Origin: Pelomyxa schiedti
Taxonomy: Eukaryota > Evosea > Pelobiontida > Pelomyxidae
Length of the DNA stretch: 64,000 bases
Direction of reading: 5' to 3'
Assembly: GCA_020536535.1 (NCBI GenBank)
Contig: JAHLWZ010000690.1
Span: forward strand, 1,889-65,888
In this document: in pieces, positions 21,154 to 30,083 of the stretch
Numbering within the stretch: position 1 is the stretch's first letter
Layout: the number at the start of each line of letters is the position of its first letter
The notes under the pieces: generated by a model
Database searches by the model: none
Told to the model about the DNA's origin: nothing
What the model saw: the letters and a program-made list of their open reading frames with translations, nothing else
Program-made: the position numbers and the translations under genes

Positions 21154-22979
21154 ATGGGGCGCACAGTGAAGTACAGCAGCAACAGCGGCGGGGGCGGGGG
21201 AGGGAAGGGGGCAAAGGGGGCAGGAGGGGGGCACAAGCACGGCGGGGGAGGCAACAAGGGAGGGGGAGGAGGCGGCGGCGGAGGAGGCAACAAGCGAGGG
21301 GCGGGAGGGGCGCCCGCGCCCACGGCGATGGAGGACGAGAAGCCGAGGAGCAAGTACCAGGAGAGGGTGGACCGGGCCGTGGCTAGGAAGGAGCGCCAGA
21401 GGAGGCAGTACGGCGTGCGTGTGCTCTGTGTCTATTGTATTTATGCACTACTATTATTATTAGTAAATTACTGGCGGTCACTATCGCCACGCCACAATAC
21501 AATGTGTGTGTAGGAGGAATGTTGTATGATATGATATGCTAAATGGGATGCTGCCACTCTGTGTTGAACTTCCTGTTGTACGGTATCTAAATTTGGGGTA
21601 GGATGCTCAGTGGAACACGGATTGGAAGAAATTTGTGCACAAGCTGGAGGGGATTGGGTTTTGGATAAAGGATGTGGCTGGGGATGGAAATTGCTTATTC
21701 AGGTTTTATTGTGGAGTCTTTATTTCTCTATGTTGACCCACCAATACAGGGCTATAGCTGACCAGCTCTATAAAGACCCTGGCCAACATGTCCAAGTTAG
21801 ACAGGAGATTGTCGATTTTATTGTCTTCAACAGACCCAACTTTGAGCCATTTGTGGAGGATGACGAACCCTTCGACGACGTACTCTCTTCTTTTTTTTGT
21901 TTTGCTTTTACTCACGAGGCGATAGTATGTGAGGAGAATGCGCAAGAATGCTGTTTGGGGTGGCAATCTTGAAATACAAGCATGTGCACTCAAGTACAAT
22001 GTAAATATAAACATCTACCAACTTGAGCTCCCCAGATGGGATGTGATCAACTTCCCAGATCCCAACACTAGGATCATAAAACTATCATATCCTTTTAATT
22101 TAATCCCTCCTTTTCCGCATTATATCATCCCTTAACTGCAGTCAATGTATCACGACGATAACCATTATGCCAGCGTTCACCCTTTGACAGAACTACCAGG
22201 AACGCATATTGTCACCGCTGCACCCACCAAACTCACAACCACTTCCGCTCCAGCTGCCCCGCGTTTAAGAGAGAAACCCAGATGGAAGGACTCAACAACA
22301 TCTGCCGCATCCAGCAGCACGTCATCAACAGCTACCGCTTCAAGCACCACAACAACTTCAGACACAGAAGCAGTATGGGCAATAATGAATACCACCGGTG
22401 TTACGGATGAGAACCTGGTATTCCCCATTCTGATTTTCCTATCCTCTAATCACTCAAAGGTAATTCAAACCTTAGCTGATTTTGCTGGGAATATTGATGC
22501 AGCAATTTCGTTCTTGCTTACTATTGAGTCATCACGCACAGAGAACAGCGACAGCAGCGCACAGTCGTCATCTTCCGCTACACCTCCGGCAACTACTGCT
22601 ACTTCCACCACCCCCATAGCAACAACAACAGCTACAGCCGCTCCAACCAAGGGAACTGCCGCCGTTGCGGAGGAGCCTCTTCCGAAACCCAAAGGAAGCA
22701 AGTGGCATGACCCAATATCGGAAACAGAGAAAGTAGAAAGACACCTAGCGAAAGTCGAGGCATTCAAGTACCCTCTCTTGCCTAAATCATTCCTCCAACT
22801 CACTCCACTACAGCACCCGGTATCAGTCCAACAAGCAGCGGACTTTCCTCAAGCAACAACAGAAAACCGAATCAGCCAAAGCCAGAAAAGCAGCCAAGAA
22901 AGCACTCGCAGTAGCCACGGTTACAACTGACACAACACAGGCAGCTCTCATGGATGAACAAAATGCTCTCAACATTTAA
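21154..22979 (+). CDS. OTU-family deubiquitinase (OTUD3-like)
   Basis: A cysteine protease that removes ubiquitin. The N-terminus is poly-Gly/Lys/His. The OTU domain is split by introns: GIGFWIKDVAGDGNCLFR (catalytic Asp and Cys), AIADQLYKDPGQHVQVRQEI, VDFIVFNRPNFEPFV, AVWGGNLEIQACALKYNVNI, and DDNHYASVHPL (catalytic His). A Thr/Ser-rich linker follows, then a helical part resembling a UBA/CUE domain (TDENLVFPILIFLSS, DFAGNIDAAISFLL). The C-terminus after a last intron is Lys/Ala-rich, TESAKARKAAKKALAVATV, ending NALNI*. That phase (intron at about 22770-22820) is favoured because the alternative frame loses the coiled-coil character. OTUD3 also carries a UBA-like domain after its OTU, which supports this label. 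Confidence 0.8.
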
Positions 22980-23191
22980 ACTGGCGCGCCGGGACTACTG
23001 CGGTGCCAAAATGCCCAAGTACATGCCCATTGTCCCCTTGTTACCCAATAAAATAACTGTGCCGTTTCGTGTTCCCGCACCAGCAATTCGTTTTCTTTCG
23101 TTTTTTTCTTGAATAAGTGTGGTGTTCAGGCACTGAATTATGTGGCTCAAGCAGTTTTGAAGGGAAAACGTATTACACCAAAAGGAATTTA
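22980..23191. other. Convergent intergenic region, OTU / GTPase-Hint genes
   Basis: 212 bases between converging stops. It holds an AATAAA polyadenylation-like signal (about 23048) and T-rich tracts. Nothing else is visible. Confidence 0.3.
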
Positions 23192-25147
23192 TTATAGAAT
23201 ATCTCGATTACAGGGATCGTAGTGCGTGATTACATATGGGAAGTCAGGCCTGTTGCGGAGCCACTCAGTAACAAGAGGTGACCCCCAGAATGGATCCTCA
23301 TATCCAGGAACAGGCATCCCAAGGGTGCAGCAAGTAACCCCTCCCACAATCACTGTTCGGCTTAGTGCGGATTCCTGCTGCAGTTCCTGGTGTTGATGGA
23401 AGCTGGAGTTCTTGGGGGTATTGGGTATTTTCTGGTGTGGGGTGATGCTGAGGTTGACTACGTATTCAAGGTCTGTGAGTTGGGGTTTTCCGAGGGTGTG
23501 TGGAAGATTCCATGTGTTGTTTGTGAATACCGGGTGGTCCGCGGTGATTTCTAGAATTCCACTCGCATCAACGGTGATAACCGGCACTGGCGTTGAAAGT
23601 AAGCACCTTGAAATAGTGAGATTGAATAGTAAAATTAAATCCAACTATTAAATATTGAAAGTTGATTGAGGTGAAACTAACTTCCAAATACAGGAAACAG
23701 AAGCTGTGCCACCATCAGCAGTAGAGACTTCATCACCAACTCTTAGCTTGGATAATGGCACCACACTTCCATCCACTAGGGAAATTGTGGAGCGGGGCCC
23801 AAAGCACACTGGCTCACGGGATGGGTTAGGCTAAGGTATATAAGTTCATTACTATTTCTTGTGGAGGCAATTACCTTGGGGAGAACAAAATCGGGAACTG
23901 TCCACTCGGGATCAAATAAGAAGGTAGGGTTTTTCCACTCAAGGTCAGATTTCAAGTTGGGTATAAGCCAGGGCCCATTTAGTGCACAAGTCCAAAGGGG
24001 CTCTGTCTTAGCGAGCTGATAGAACTTTATGCAAGTGCGAGAAACCTTTACCAGGGAAATAAAGTCGAGGTATATAAATACGTCTAATCAGCGGTTAGTG
24101 TTCAATAAAGTTGGTTAGGTAACAACCAAGCCAAATGTGTGTTGGCAGACTCTCCAGTCTTGCTTGTACTATGGTAGTTGAATGGAGACGCAATGGTTTC
24201 TCCGGTAGTGTACTTCAGCAAGAGTAGGTAAAAAATAGAAAGGAGAATAAGTGTGACCTGGGTACTGAACTGGGCCTTTTTGAGAAGAAACTGAAGAAGC
24301 CACCAGATTTCTTGGGTTTTCTTTGACTGGCCTGAAGAGCCGCACGGGCTGCCTCTTCAAATATACTGTCAATCCCATACAGTTTCAAGGCACTAGACAA
24401 AAATAGAGCCAGTTTCGCAAGGTGTAATTCGAAATCACCTGCATTGGAAGTAGCCATACGACTGCGTCCTAACAGCAGCTTGTACCCCTTCGCCTTGAGA
24501 TATACAACGGTCATCACGATCTGCTTGCAGACCAACAAGGAGTACCAGTTTCTTAATTGATGTCATTTTGAGAAAAATGGGACAGACCTCAACCATTGGG
24601 TAGCCACTTCTTATCTTTGGGTAAATTCCGTGTATAGCCTCATTGAAGGAGCTTCTGCTGCCAACAGAGAAACATAGCAATACCACTGAAGCAGTTTTCA
24701 ACCTGTTTTGACAGTTTGTTGGGAGGGGAAAAGAATGAGCGAACCCACCAATAGTCAATAGCAAGGTAATCCGAGTCATAACTAATTTACAAGACCACTT
24801 TGATTGAAGAAAAAGAGGAAGCCAGAGGTACATACTGCTCCCATATCTCCATAATTGCATCAACACCATCCACAGTCACAAGCTTTCGGTACTTATGTGG
24901 AAGTAAAAAAAAAAAGTTCGGGTTAGAAAGTGAAACGCACGGAGTCTTCTATAGTACAGTCATAACATGGCACATAATGGTGCTGCACATACCTACAAAT
25001 AAAAGAAGGTCTCATTGAGCAAAACTGCTCAAAAAAAAAAAAAAAAAAAAAAACCCCGTTGTACCCAATCAACAGACAAGTCTTGCCCACGCCGCCCGAA
25101 CCCATAACCGACACCTTAATGTGCTTTCTCCCTTCCAACCTACTCAT
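23192..25147 (-). CDS. Rho/Ras-like GTPase fused to F-box and Hint (hedgehog/intein-type) domain
   Basis: Three domains in one spliced model. (1) GTPase: P-loop GSGGVGKTCLL, switch I YDCTIEDS, YRKLVTVDGVDAIMEIWE, then VVLLCFSVGSRSSFNEAIHG and LVLLVGLQADRDD. The DxxG (switch II) motif is missing (IWEHYDSDYL instead) and NKxD is replaced by LQADRD, so hydrolysis and perhaps nucleotide specificity are altered. (2) F-box: SLPTHIWLDVFIYLDFISL, VKVSRTCIKFYQLAKTEPLW. (3) Hint: CFGPRSTISLVDGSVVPL, SKLRVGDEVSTADGGT, then ASGILEITADHPVF with the block-B TxxH. CFGP supplies the N-terminal nucleophile Cys. No domain follows Hint except about 60 residues ending CNRDIL*. At least ten introns; every junction is my own inference, but domains 1 to 3 stay in one open model. 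Confidence 0.7.
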
Positions 25148-25241
25148 GGGATAACGACGTCGACGAAAAAAAAAAAAAGGAGTGGAGGTTGGACCAAAGC
25201 CAGTCTTTATTCGAGAATGCCCTCGACACAACATCCAGACC

Positions 25242-25264
25242 CCTTGTCCGATTATGGGACAAGG
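25242..25264. repeat. Perfect hairpin with ATTATG in the loop
   Basis: CCTTGTCC at 25242-25249 pairs with GGACAAGG at 25257-25264; the 7-base loop is GATTATG. The octamer ATTATGGG spans the loop and the first stem bases. It may be a 3' processing or terminator hairpin or a protein-binding palindrome. Confidence 0.5.
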
Positions 25265-25306
25265 TACCCGGTTGCTACTGTGCCAAGGTCACGTCGAAAC
25301 CCTGAT

Positions 25307-25406
25307 GGGCCAAAAGGCGTGCTACCGCTGCACCACTCGCTCTATTATGGGATCGGGCGAGGGGGGAGTCGAACCCCCGACTTCCTTCCCCGCAGGATAA
25401 GGCCCC
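25307..25406 (-). tRNA. Candidate circularly permuted tRNA gene (3' half before 5' half)
   Basis: On the minus strand the 3' half comes first: anticodon 3' strand GAAGG (25388-25384), variable AAGTC, T-arm GGGGG-TTCGACT-CCCCC, acceptor CTCGCCC (25361-25355) plus G. Eleven spacer bases follow (ATCCCATAATA). Then comes the 5' half: acceptor GAGCGAG (25342-25336), TG, D-arm GTGC-AGCGGTA-GCAC, G26, and anticodon stem CCTTT (25317-25313). Acceptor strands pair 6 of 7, and CCTTT/GAAGG pair fully with one G-U. A-box (TGGTGCAGCGG) and B-box (GGTTCGACTCC) are perfect but in reversed order. Leader GGGCC and trailer GGCCC can pair outside. Weak points are the acceptor A-C mismatch, no canonical bulge-helix-bulge, and an unassignable anticodon. 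Permuted tRNAs are known from red and prasinophyte algae and some archaea. Confidence 0.45.
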
Positions 25407-25606
25407 TGGGCGTAGGACTGGCTCGTGTTTTGGCATTGGAGCTCCATCGCCGAATGTTTTGGCTTTCGTCTTTTCTTCTCCTTGGACTGTCTATTCCCAT
25501 TTCCAGGATTATGGGTGGAGGGTCACTCGTGGAACAGTTCCAAGTAGCCCCGAAGAACGGCATCGTGATCGACTGATTCATGGAACTTCTCCAAAAAGAA
25601 CAACCA

Positions 25607-26181
25607 TGAAGGTACGCGACCTGCTGCTACAGCGACAGCTACGTCAAGCCACAACCACAAGCACCACGGCCACGTCACCGACCCCTCTCCCTGTCACCCT
25701 TACAACAACTAACGCAAGCACCGGCGAGGCGTCCCTCCCACATTCCGCGTCCACCTCCGGAGATGATCGGGGCGGCGCCTCCATTATGGGAGTGTGCACG
25801 ACCCCACTACCTGCGCCCATAATTACGCCATTGCCGGCTGCGCGTTACGGTTGGCTGGCGCGATCTCCGTGGTCCATCGTCGGGCCGCTGGTCGGGGTCT
25901 CGTCCCACTGGCATACCCTATCGAGGTTCGTTGCGGTTTCTGTGTTGTTGTTGCACTGACACACTTGATGCAGGAGGATTAGAGGAATGACGTGGAAGGG
26001 ATTGGTTGCGGGGAGCAAGGCACGAGGGACAAGGTGGTGCGGGTATGTAGTTGGAGGGACTGTCGTGTGCGCTAAGCTGGGGTGGTGCGGCTGCGTTGGG
26101 TTCTGGCTTATGGGATTCCCATTCTTCCGGCTGTTGGCACTGGAGAGTACCAGTATTGCTATGGAGGCTGCTAATCAATAG
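25607..26181 (+). CDS. Small membrane protein, possibly TOM22-like
   Basis: The start MKVRDLLLQRQLRQ is followed by Thr/Ser low complexity. One intron (about 25926-25970) joins HTLSR to RGMTWKGLVAGSKARGTRW. The C-terminal part is hydrophobic with one or two helices: CGYVVGGTVVCAKLGWCGCV then GFWLMGFPFFRLLALESTSI, ending MEAANQ*. A tail helix with Trp, Gly and Pro followed by short polar residues recalls the tail-anchored TOM22 receptor of the mitochondrial outer membrane, but similarity is only general. Other tail-anchored or membrane proteins are possible. Octamers lie at 25783 (plus) and 25816 (minus), forming an inverted pair 25 bases apart inside the coding sequence. Confidence 0.5.
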
Positions 26182-26350
26182 TGGGACGTTCAACTATCAA
26201 TAGATTTGGAGTGTGTGCCTAAGGTAGAGAGCTCTCTTGTTGATCTTGACTAAAACACAAGATAATGCATTCTTGGAGAGTAACTTTTTTCTTTTTCTAT
26301 GGACAGAAAAGAGTTACGCCTTTTTGTTTTTAACGAAGTAATACAAGCAA

Positions 26351-26790
26351 TCAATCTAGGTCATCATCATCAAAGTCATCAGGGAATGCTGCGACATTAA
26401 TGTTGGAGTTGGTTTTTGATGGAGAAGTGTATAGTTTCAACTCAACTATTCAGGTACGATAAATAGTAACGTACAGTTGTAAAAGTTCTCGTGCAGTAAA
26501 ATGTCCTTGCGAGCACGGAGCTCGTCAACAGAGAACGCACCACGAAAGTCATCCTCGTCATTCATGAAATCTACAACAACACACGGCTCATAAGAAAACA
26601 ATACAGAAAAAAAAGAAATACCTTCAGGGGAGAACCCGCCAGTCCGAAAGCCACCCATCCCCATAAACGGAAAAGCGTCGCGGAAGTCCATCTCACCCAC
26701 GTCGTTACTGTTTGGTTCTCTTCTTATTTTATTTGGATAAATACTCATCTGATGGCTTGTTGGAGGGTCATGATGAGAAACTCCTCTCAT
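26351..26790 (-). CDS. Small acidic hypothetical protein
   Basis: Not recognised. About 119 residues from three exons with two clean introns (near 26577-26625 and 26448-26475). The sequence begins MRGVSHHDPPTSHQMSIYPN, continues with EMDFRDAFPFMGMGGFRTGG and DFMNDEDDFRGAFSVDELRA, RKDILLHENFYN, and ends FPDDFDDDDLD*. The very acidic tail and Phe/Asp-rich middle suggest a protein-interaction peptide, for example in a ciliary or chaperone complex, but no family assignment is justified. It converges with the gene at 25607-26181. Confidence 0.55.
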
Positions 26791-26923
26791 AGACTAGAGG
26801 AGATTTCGATGCGACTTTGGAGAGTGCTTGGGTGGTTACGGTGAAGACAGACAGAAAAAAGTGCTTCCGATACTTCGGATAATCAGTGATTATTTTTTTT
26901 TCGTATCGTCATCGACGGTCAAC

Positions 26924-27963
26924 ATGAAGGTGGGTCCTCGTTCGTCGCAACATTCTCAGACACCACTCCCCATAAGTACTTAACGACAACAGAGGGGCAT
27001 CGTAGTATCCGGGCTGTGTGCCCTTATTGGTCTTGTTTGCGTAGCTGCCGCAGTCGAGGAAGCGGTGGTGATTGGAGAGGGGGCAGAGGCCAAGGAGGCC
27101 GGGATTATGGGCGACGACCAGGCCGGCGTAATAATTAATGCGGAAGAGGGACTGAGGGCACACATTCTTGTTCGGAGGACCCTGGTGGAATCGGACGCCT
27201 ACGTGACTGGAAAGAACTTGACTGTGTCCCTCTTTGTGATCAACATAGGAAACGCGTGCGTATTACGATTATGGGTGGGAGGTACATTATAATAATTATA
27301 ATTATACTATGTCTACTTACTACTATAATCAATTCAGTTATCAATCATCCATCATCCATCATCCAAAAATCTAACTTTGCTCAGAGTAGCAAAAGAGGTA
27401 GAACTGTTGGAAGAATGGCCCAGCACTTGCAAACTCAGTGTTCCTGTTCCAATTGTTTTCACTACCATTGAGCCGTGTGTTTTCACATCCCTCTGCTCCA
27501 TTTCTCATTTCATTTGTTCCGAACAATATAAAGAGAGGAAGAAAAAAACATCACCTACTCCATTAACTGTGAGCAAGTTGGTGAATATGAAATCGCCCCA
27601 AGTAAATTTACTTACCAACTCGACGGAAAGACCACCAAACTTGTGGTGTGTACAAGTAGCTCCTCATCCATAATTTTTGCACTCAAATTCTTGCAGCGTG
27701 GCCTCACAACACCAATTGGCAAGGTAGTTATACAAGATGCAGCTGAGTATGCACACAGAACTAACCCAAGAAGGGTGTGTAGCTCTCTTTCCGTTTAGTA
27801 ATTGTATCTAACAGCCGCACAGGTGGAGTGGTTGGTATTTGTGATCATATGTGCACTTCTTGTTGGGGGTCCATTTGCGGGCTGGTCCTACTACCAACTC
27901 AAGTATGACAATGGCAACAATGGCAACAGCAACCACAACAACAACAAACCACACAGAAGGTGA
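26924..27963 (+). CDS. SSR2: Translocon-associated protein subunit beta (TRAP-beta)
   Basis: An ER membrane protein of the TRAP complex next to Sec61. The first exon is only ATGAAG; after an intron the signal peptide continues RGIVVSGLCALIGLVCVAAA. The lumenal domain has HILVRRTLVESDAYVTGKNL, TVSLFVINIGNA, AKEVELLEEWPS, ITYSINCEQVGEY and FTYQLDGKTTKLV, matching the TRAP-beta beta-sandwich. A C-terminal transmembrane segment, EWLVFVIICALLVGGPFAGW, is followed by YYQLKYDN and an Asn/His tail. The stop is at 27961, unless a final intron is used that would extend it to 28063 with ISAGILAMPS*. Octamers occur in the second coding exon (27104) and in an intron (27268). Confidence 0.75.
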
Positions 27964-29051
27964 CATTTTAAAAATAACCATTCTTCAAGTTTTGATTTCG
28001 TGTAAGTTGTTATTAACTATTTTGATCAGAATTTCTGCTGGCATCCTTGCCATGCCCTCATAATTGTGCCTCCGTGTAACAGGGGTCCCCCCCAGAATTG
28101 GCCCAACCACTTTTGCAGGGTTGAAAACCCTGGGAAGCTCCAGTAGTACTACTCCGAAAGATGAAAAATTTCTATTTTGTTGGGAAGATCGAGATCAGTG
28201 GTGTAAAAAGGCGATGCGCGCACCAACAAAAGGAAACAAATCAACAGCAACAACTACGACAATCGCACAAGGGCACCATTCAATGGGGTCTGTCGTTGTG
28301 GTGTCACAGGTCACACACACTGATCGGATCACTCGATGACGAACACCAGCCACGCCGTTGAACAGCCTGGGGGGCTGCAGGTCGGTAGGATTTCTGGGTG
28401 ACCGTGGGGGGGGCGTCGGCGCCCCGCTTCGGACACATCCCTCCTCGCAAGGGGGGGGTGGCTGTCGCGGCTCCACCGGTTGCCTCTTGCCCGCAAAAAT
28501 ATCCAGGGCCCCACCCCATCCCCTCAATCCCTGTGGCTGGATCCCACGGCAACGCTGGCGGCTTGGCTTCCCTTGCTTCGGCTCCTCTCTGCTCACTTGC
28601 TCGCGCTGTGGCTTGTTTCTTCTTGTGGGATCTTACTTGCTTGCTGTTGATTTTTGAACTGACTCTCTGACGCCTCAAGAACGAACAAGTTGGGGTTGTG
28701 GGTGGCGCGGTGTTTCCCCCTTCGCCCGGGGGATCCACGTCCTCCCACACACCTCCTCTCGTTCCCTCTTTGGGGTTTGTGGATCTTGGTTCCCTGGCCC
28801 GGGAGCCCGGATCTGTTGTCTGTTGGGACAACTCAAATGAACCAGTCTGGGCATGTTTCCCCCTTGGCCCGGGGGATCCACGTCCCCCTCTTGTTCTTTT
28901 GGGGGGGGGGCCTTGTGGGATTCCTGAGCCTCATGGCCAGGGGGCTCAGAATCCCACTCGGCCCCCCTTGCTGTGTGTGGGATATTTGGGCTTGTGGCCA
29001 CAGGCCCAAATATCCCACTCCGGTTGTCCTTCTCGGTTCAATTCTCCAATC

Positions 29052-29122
29052 GTGTCAGTGGTGAAACGGTTATCATCACAGCTCTTGAAGCTGTTGTTCC
29101 GGGTTCAATTCCCGGCTGACAC
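29052..29122 (+). tRNA. tRNA-like gene, apparent anticodon TTG (Gln-like), copy B
   Basis: Base-for-base the same 71 nt as the minus-strand copy at 1032-1102, with full cloverleaf pairing and C at position 33. Identity of the tRNA contrasts with divergence of the surrounding repeat, which suggests selection on the tRNA part or recent gene conversion. Confidence 0.65.
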
Positions 29123-29335
29123 TTATACCTTCAGTGTCTGTTTATACTTTCCTATTCCTGCAGGTTTGAAACAATCTTATAGGCAAACTGATTCATATTA
29201 CTTTGTTACGGATTCATACTTGCTCTGGAATAACTTCCTACAGATGAATAGTATTTTTGCCACACCTACTTTGCACGAATACAACAAGTGTCATAACTTG
29301 CCAGCACCGCAACTATGACGAATTCCCCTGCTAAC

Positions 29336-29408
29336 GGTTATTATCATAACAGTTGTCTCTCCCGGAGCTGTTGTGCTGTTGTTCCGGGTTCAATTCACGG
29401 CTGAGACT
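29336..29408 (+). pseudogene. Degenerate tRNA copy in repeat B
   Basis: GGTTATTATCATAACAGTTG, an expanded anticodon region, then TGTTGTTCCGGGTTCAATTC and CGGCTGAGACTTAT: the T-arm is nearly intact (one mismatch) but the acceptor 5' strand is gone and the anticodon arm is disrupted by insertion. Confidence 0.6.
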
Positions 29409-29640
29409 TATATCTCTTTCTATCTATTATTGTATGTTTTTTAACTTTACCACCTTCCTGATCACTAGGTTCTGATCTTTACGGCAAGCTGATTTCTGAT
29501 TCACATTGTACTGTATAATTATATCATCAATGAATGTTTTGTCATCAGGTTATGGATATGAAAGACTTACCTTGCCCGAATACAGCAAGTTTGGCAGAAT
29601 TTTTTCCTCCAGTAGATTTCACTTTTATACTGACGCACAA

Positions 29641-30083
29641 GTTTGTACTCACGCTACATAGCAACACACTTATATGGTAACGATTTAGAAAACTAATATG
29701 AGGGGTCCTCTATAGGAGGACTACTGCGTTCTCCAGAATTGATCAGGAAAAAAAGCTGGTAGTGAGAACAAAGCCCTGGAGTAATTCTAAGCACTTCATT
29801 GGATTTTATTTAAAACACTTTCAGGTGGATAGCTTTTTGTTTATTTATTTATTGGCTACGGGGATGGAATGGTGTGGTTTGAAGATGTGAAGGTGGAAAA
29901 GGAACCGGTCCGCAGCCCACTTGTGGCTCATCATCAATTCGGTTAAAGCGATGTTTTTCGTCAGTTCCGGGAAGTCCAAATCACAAAATCTCAAAAGAAC
30001 AACCAACAAAGAACAAACTACAACAGACAGTTGTTATCTGTTATACGTTACCTGCCCGGCCCATCCACCCGCCAATAAATAGT
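29641..30083. other. Gene-free stretch before the kinase gene
   Basis: About 440 AT-rich bases without a convincing frame or RNA fold. The last 100 bases before 30084 are presumably the kinase-gene promoter and 5' UTR. Nothing more is visible. Confidence 0.3.

Larger units (their letters stand above)
25148..25606. promoter_or_regulatory. Divergent intergenic region with hairpin, three octamers and a candidate permuted tRNA
   Basis: 459 bases between the minus GTPase gene and the plus gene at 25607. It contains a perfect hairpin at 25242-25264, a candidate permuted tRNA at 25307-25406 (minus), and octamers at 25251, 25344 and 25508. Open frames here are short and inconsistent with a protein. 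Confidence 0.5.
28183..29640 (+). repeat. Hairpin-rich repeat with tRNA, copy B
   Basis: An inverted copy of the 600-1960 repeat, 27 kb away. Order on this strand: body (28183-29050), intact tRNA-like gene (29052-29122), AT-rich spacer with TCCTATTCCTGCAGGTT and CTTGCACGAATACAACAAG (about 29275), degenerate tRNA (about 29336-29408), and a second, weaker spacer copy (CTTGCCCGAATACAGCAAG at about 29571). The body hairpins are kept and one is longer than in copy A (GTGGGATATTTGGGC paired with GCCCAAATATCCCAC). Insertions or deletions distinguish the copies near 28320-28420. No protein-coding capacity is seen. Confidence 0.8.

Noticed and set aside
25121-25580. Protein frames across the tRNA-like region
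   Set aside because: They overlap the candidate tRNA and hairpin, are not spliced to anything and show no domain.
600-29640. The two inverted repeats as terminal repeats of one giant 29-kb mobile element or integrated virus
   Set aside because: The DNA between them holds ordinary intron-rich cellular genes (IFT56, SPC3, MOB1, U2, TRAP-beta) and no integrase, polymerase or capsid gene.
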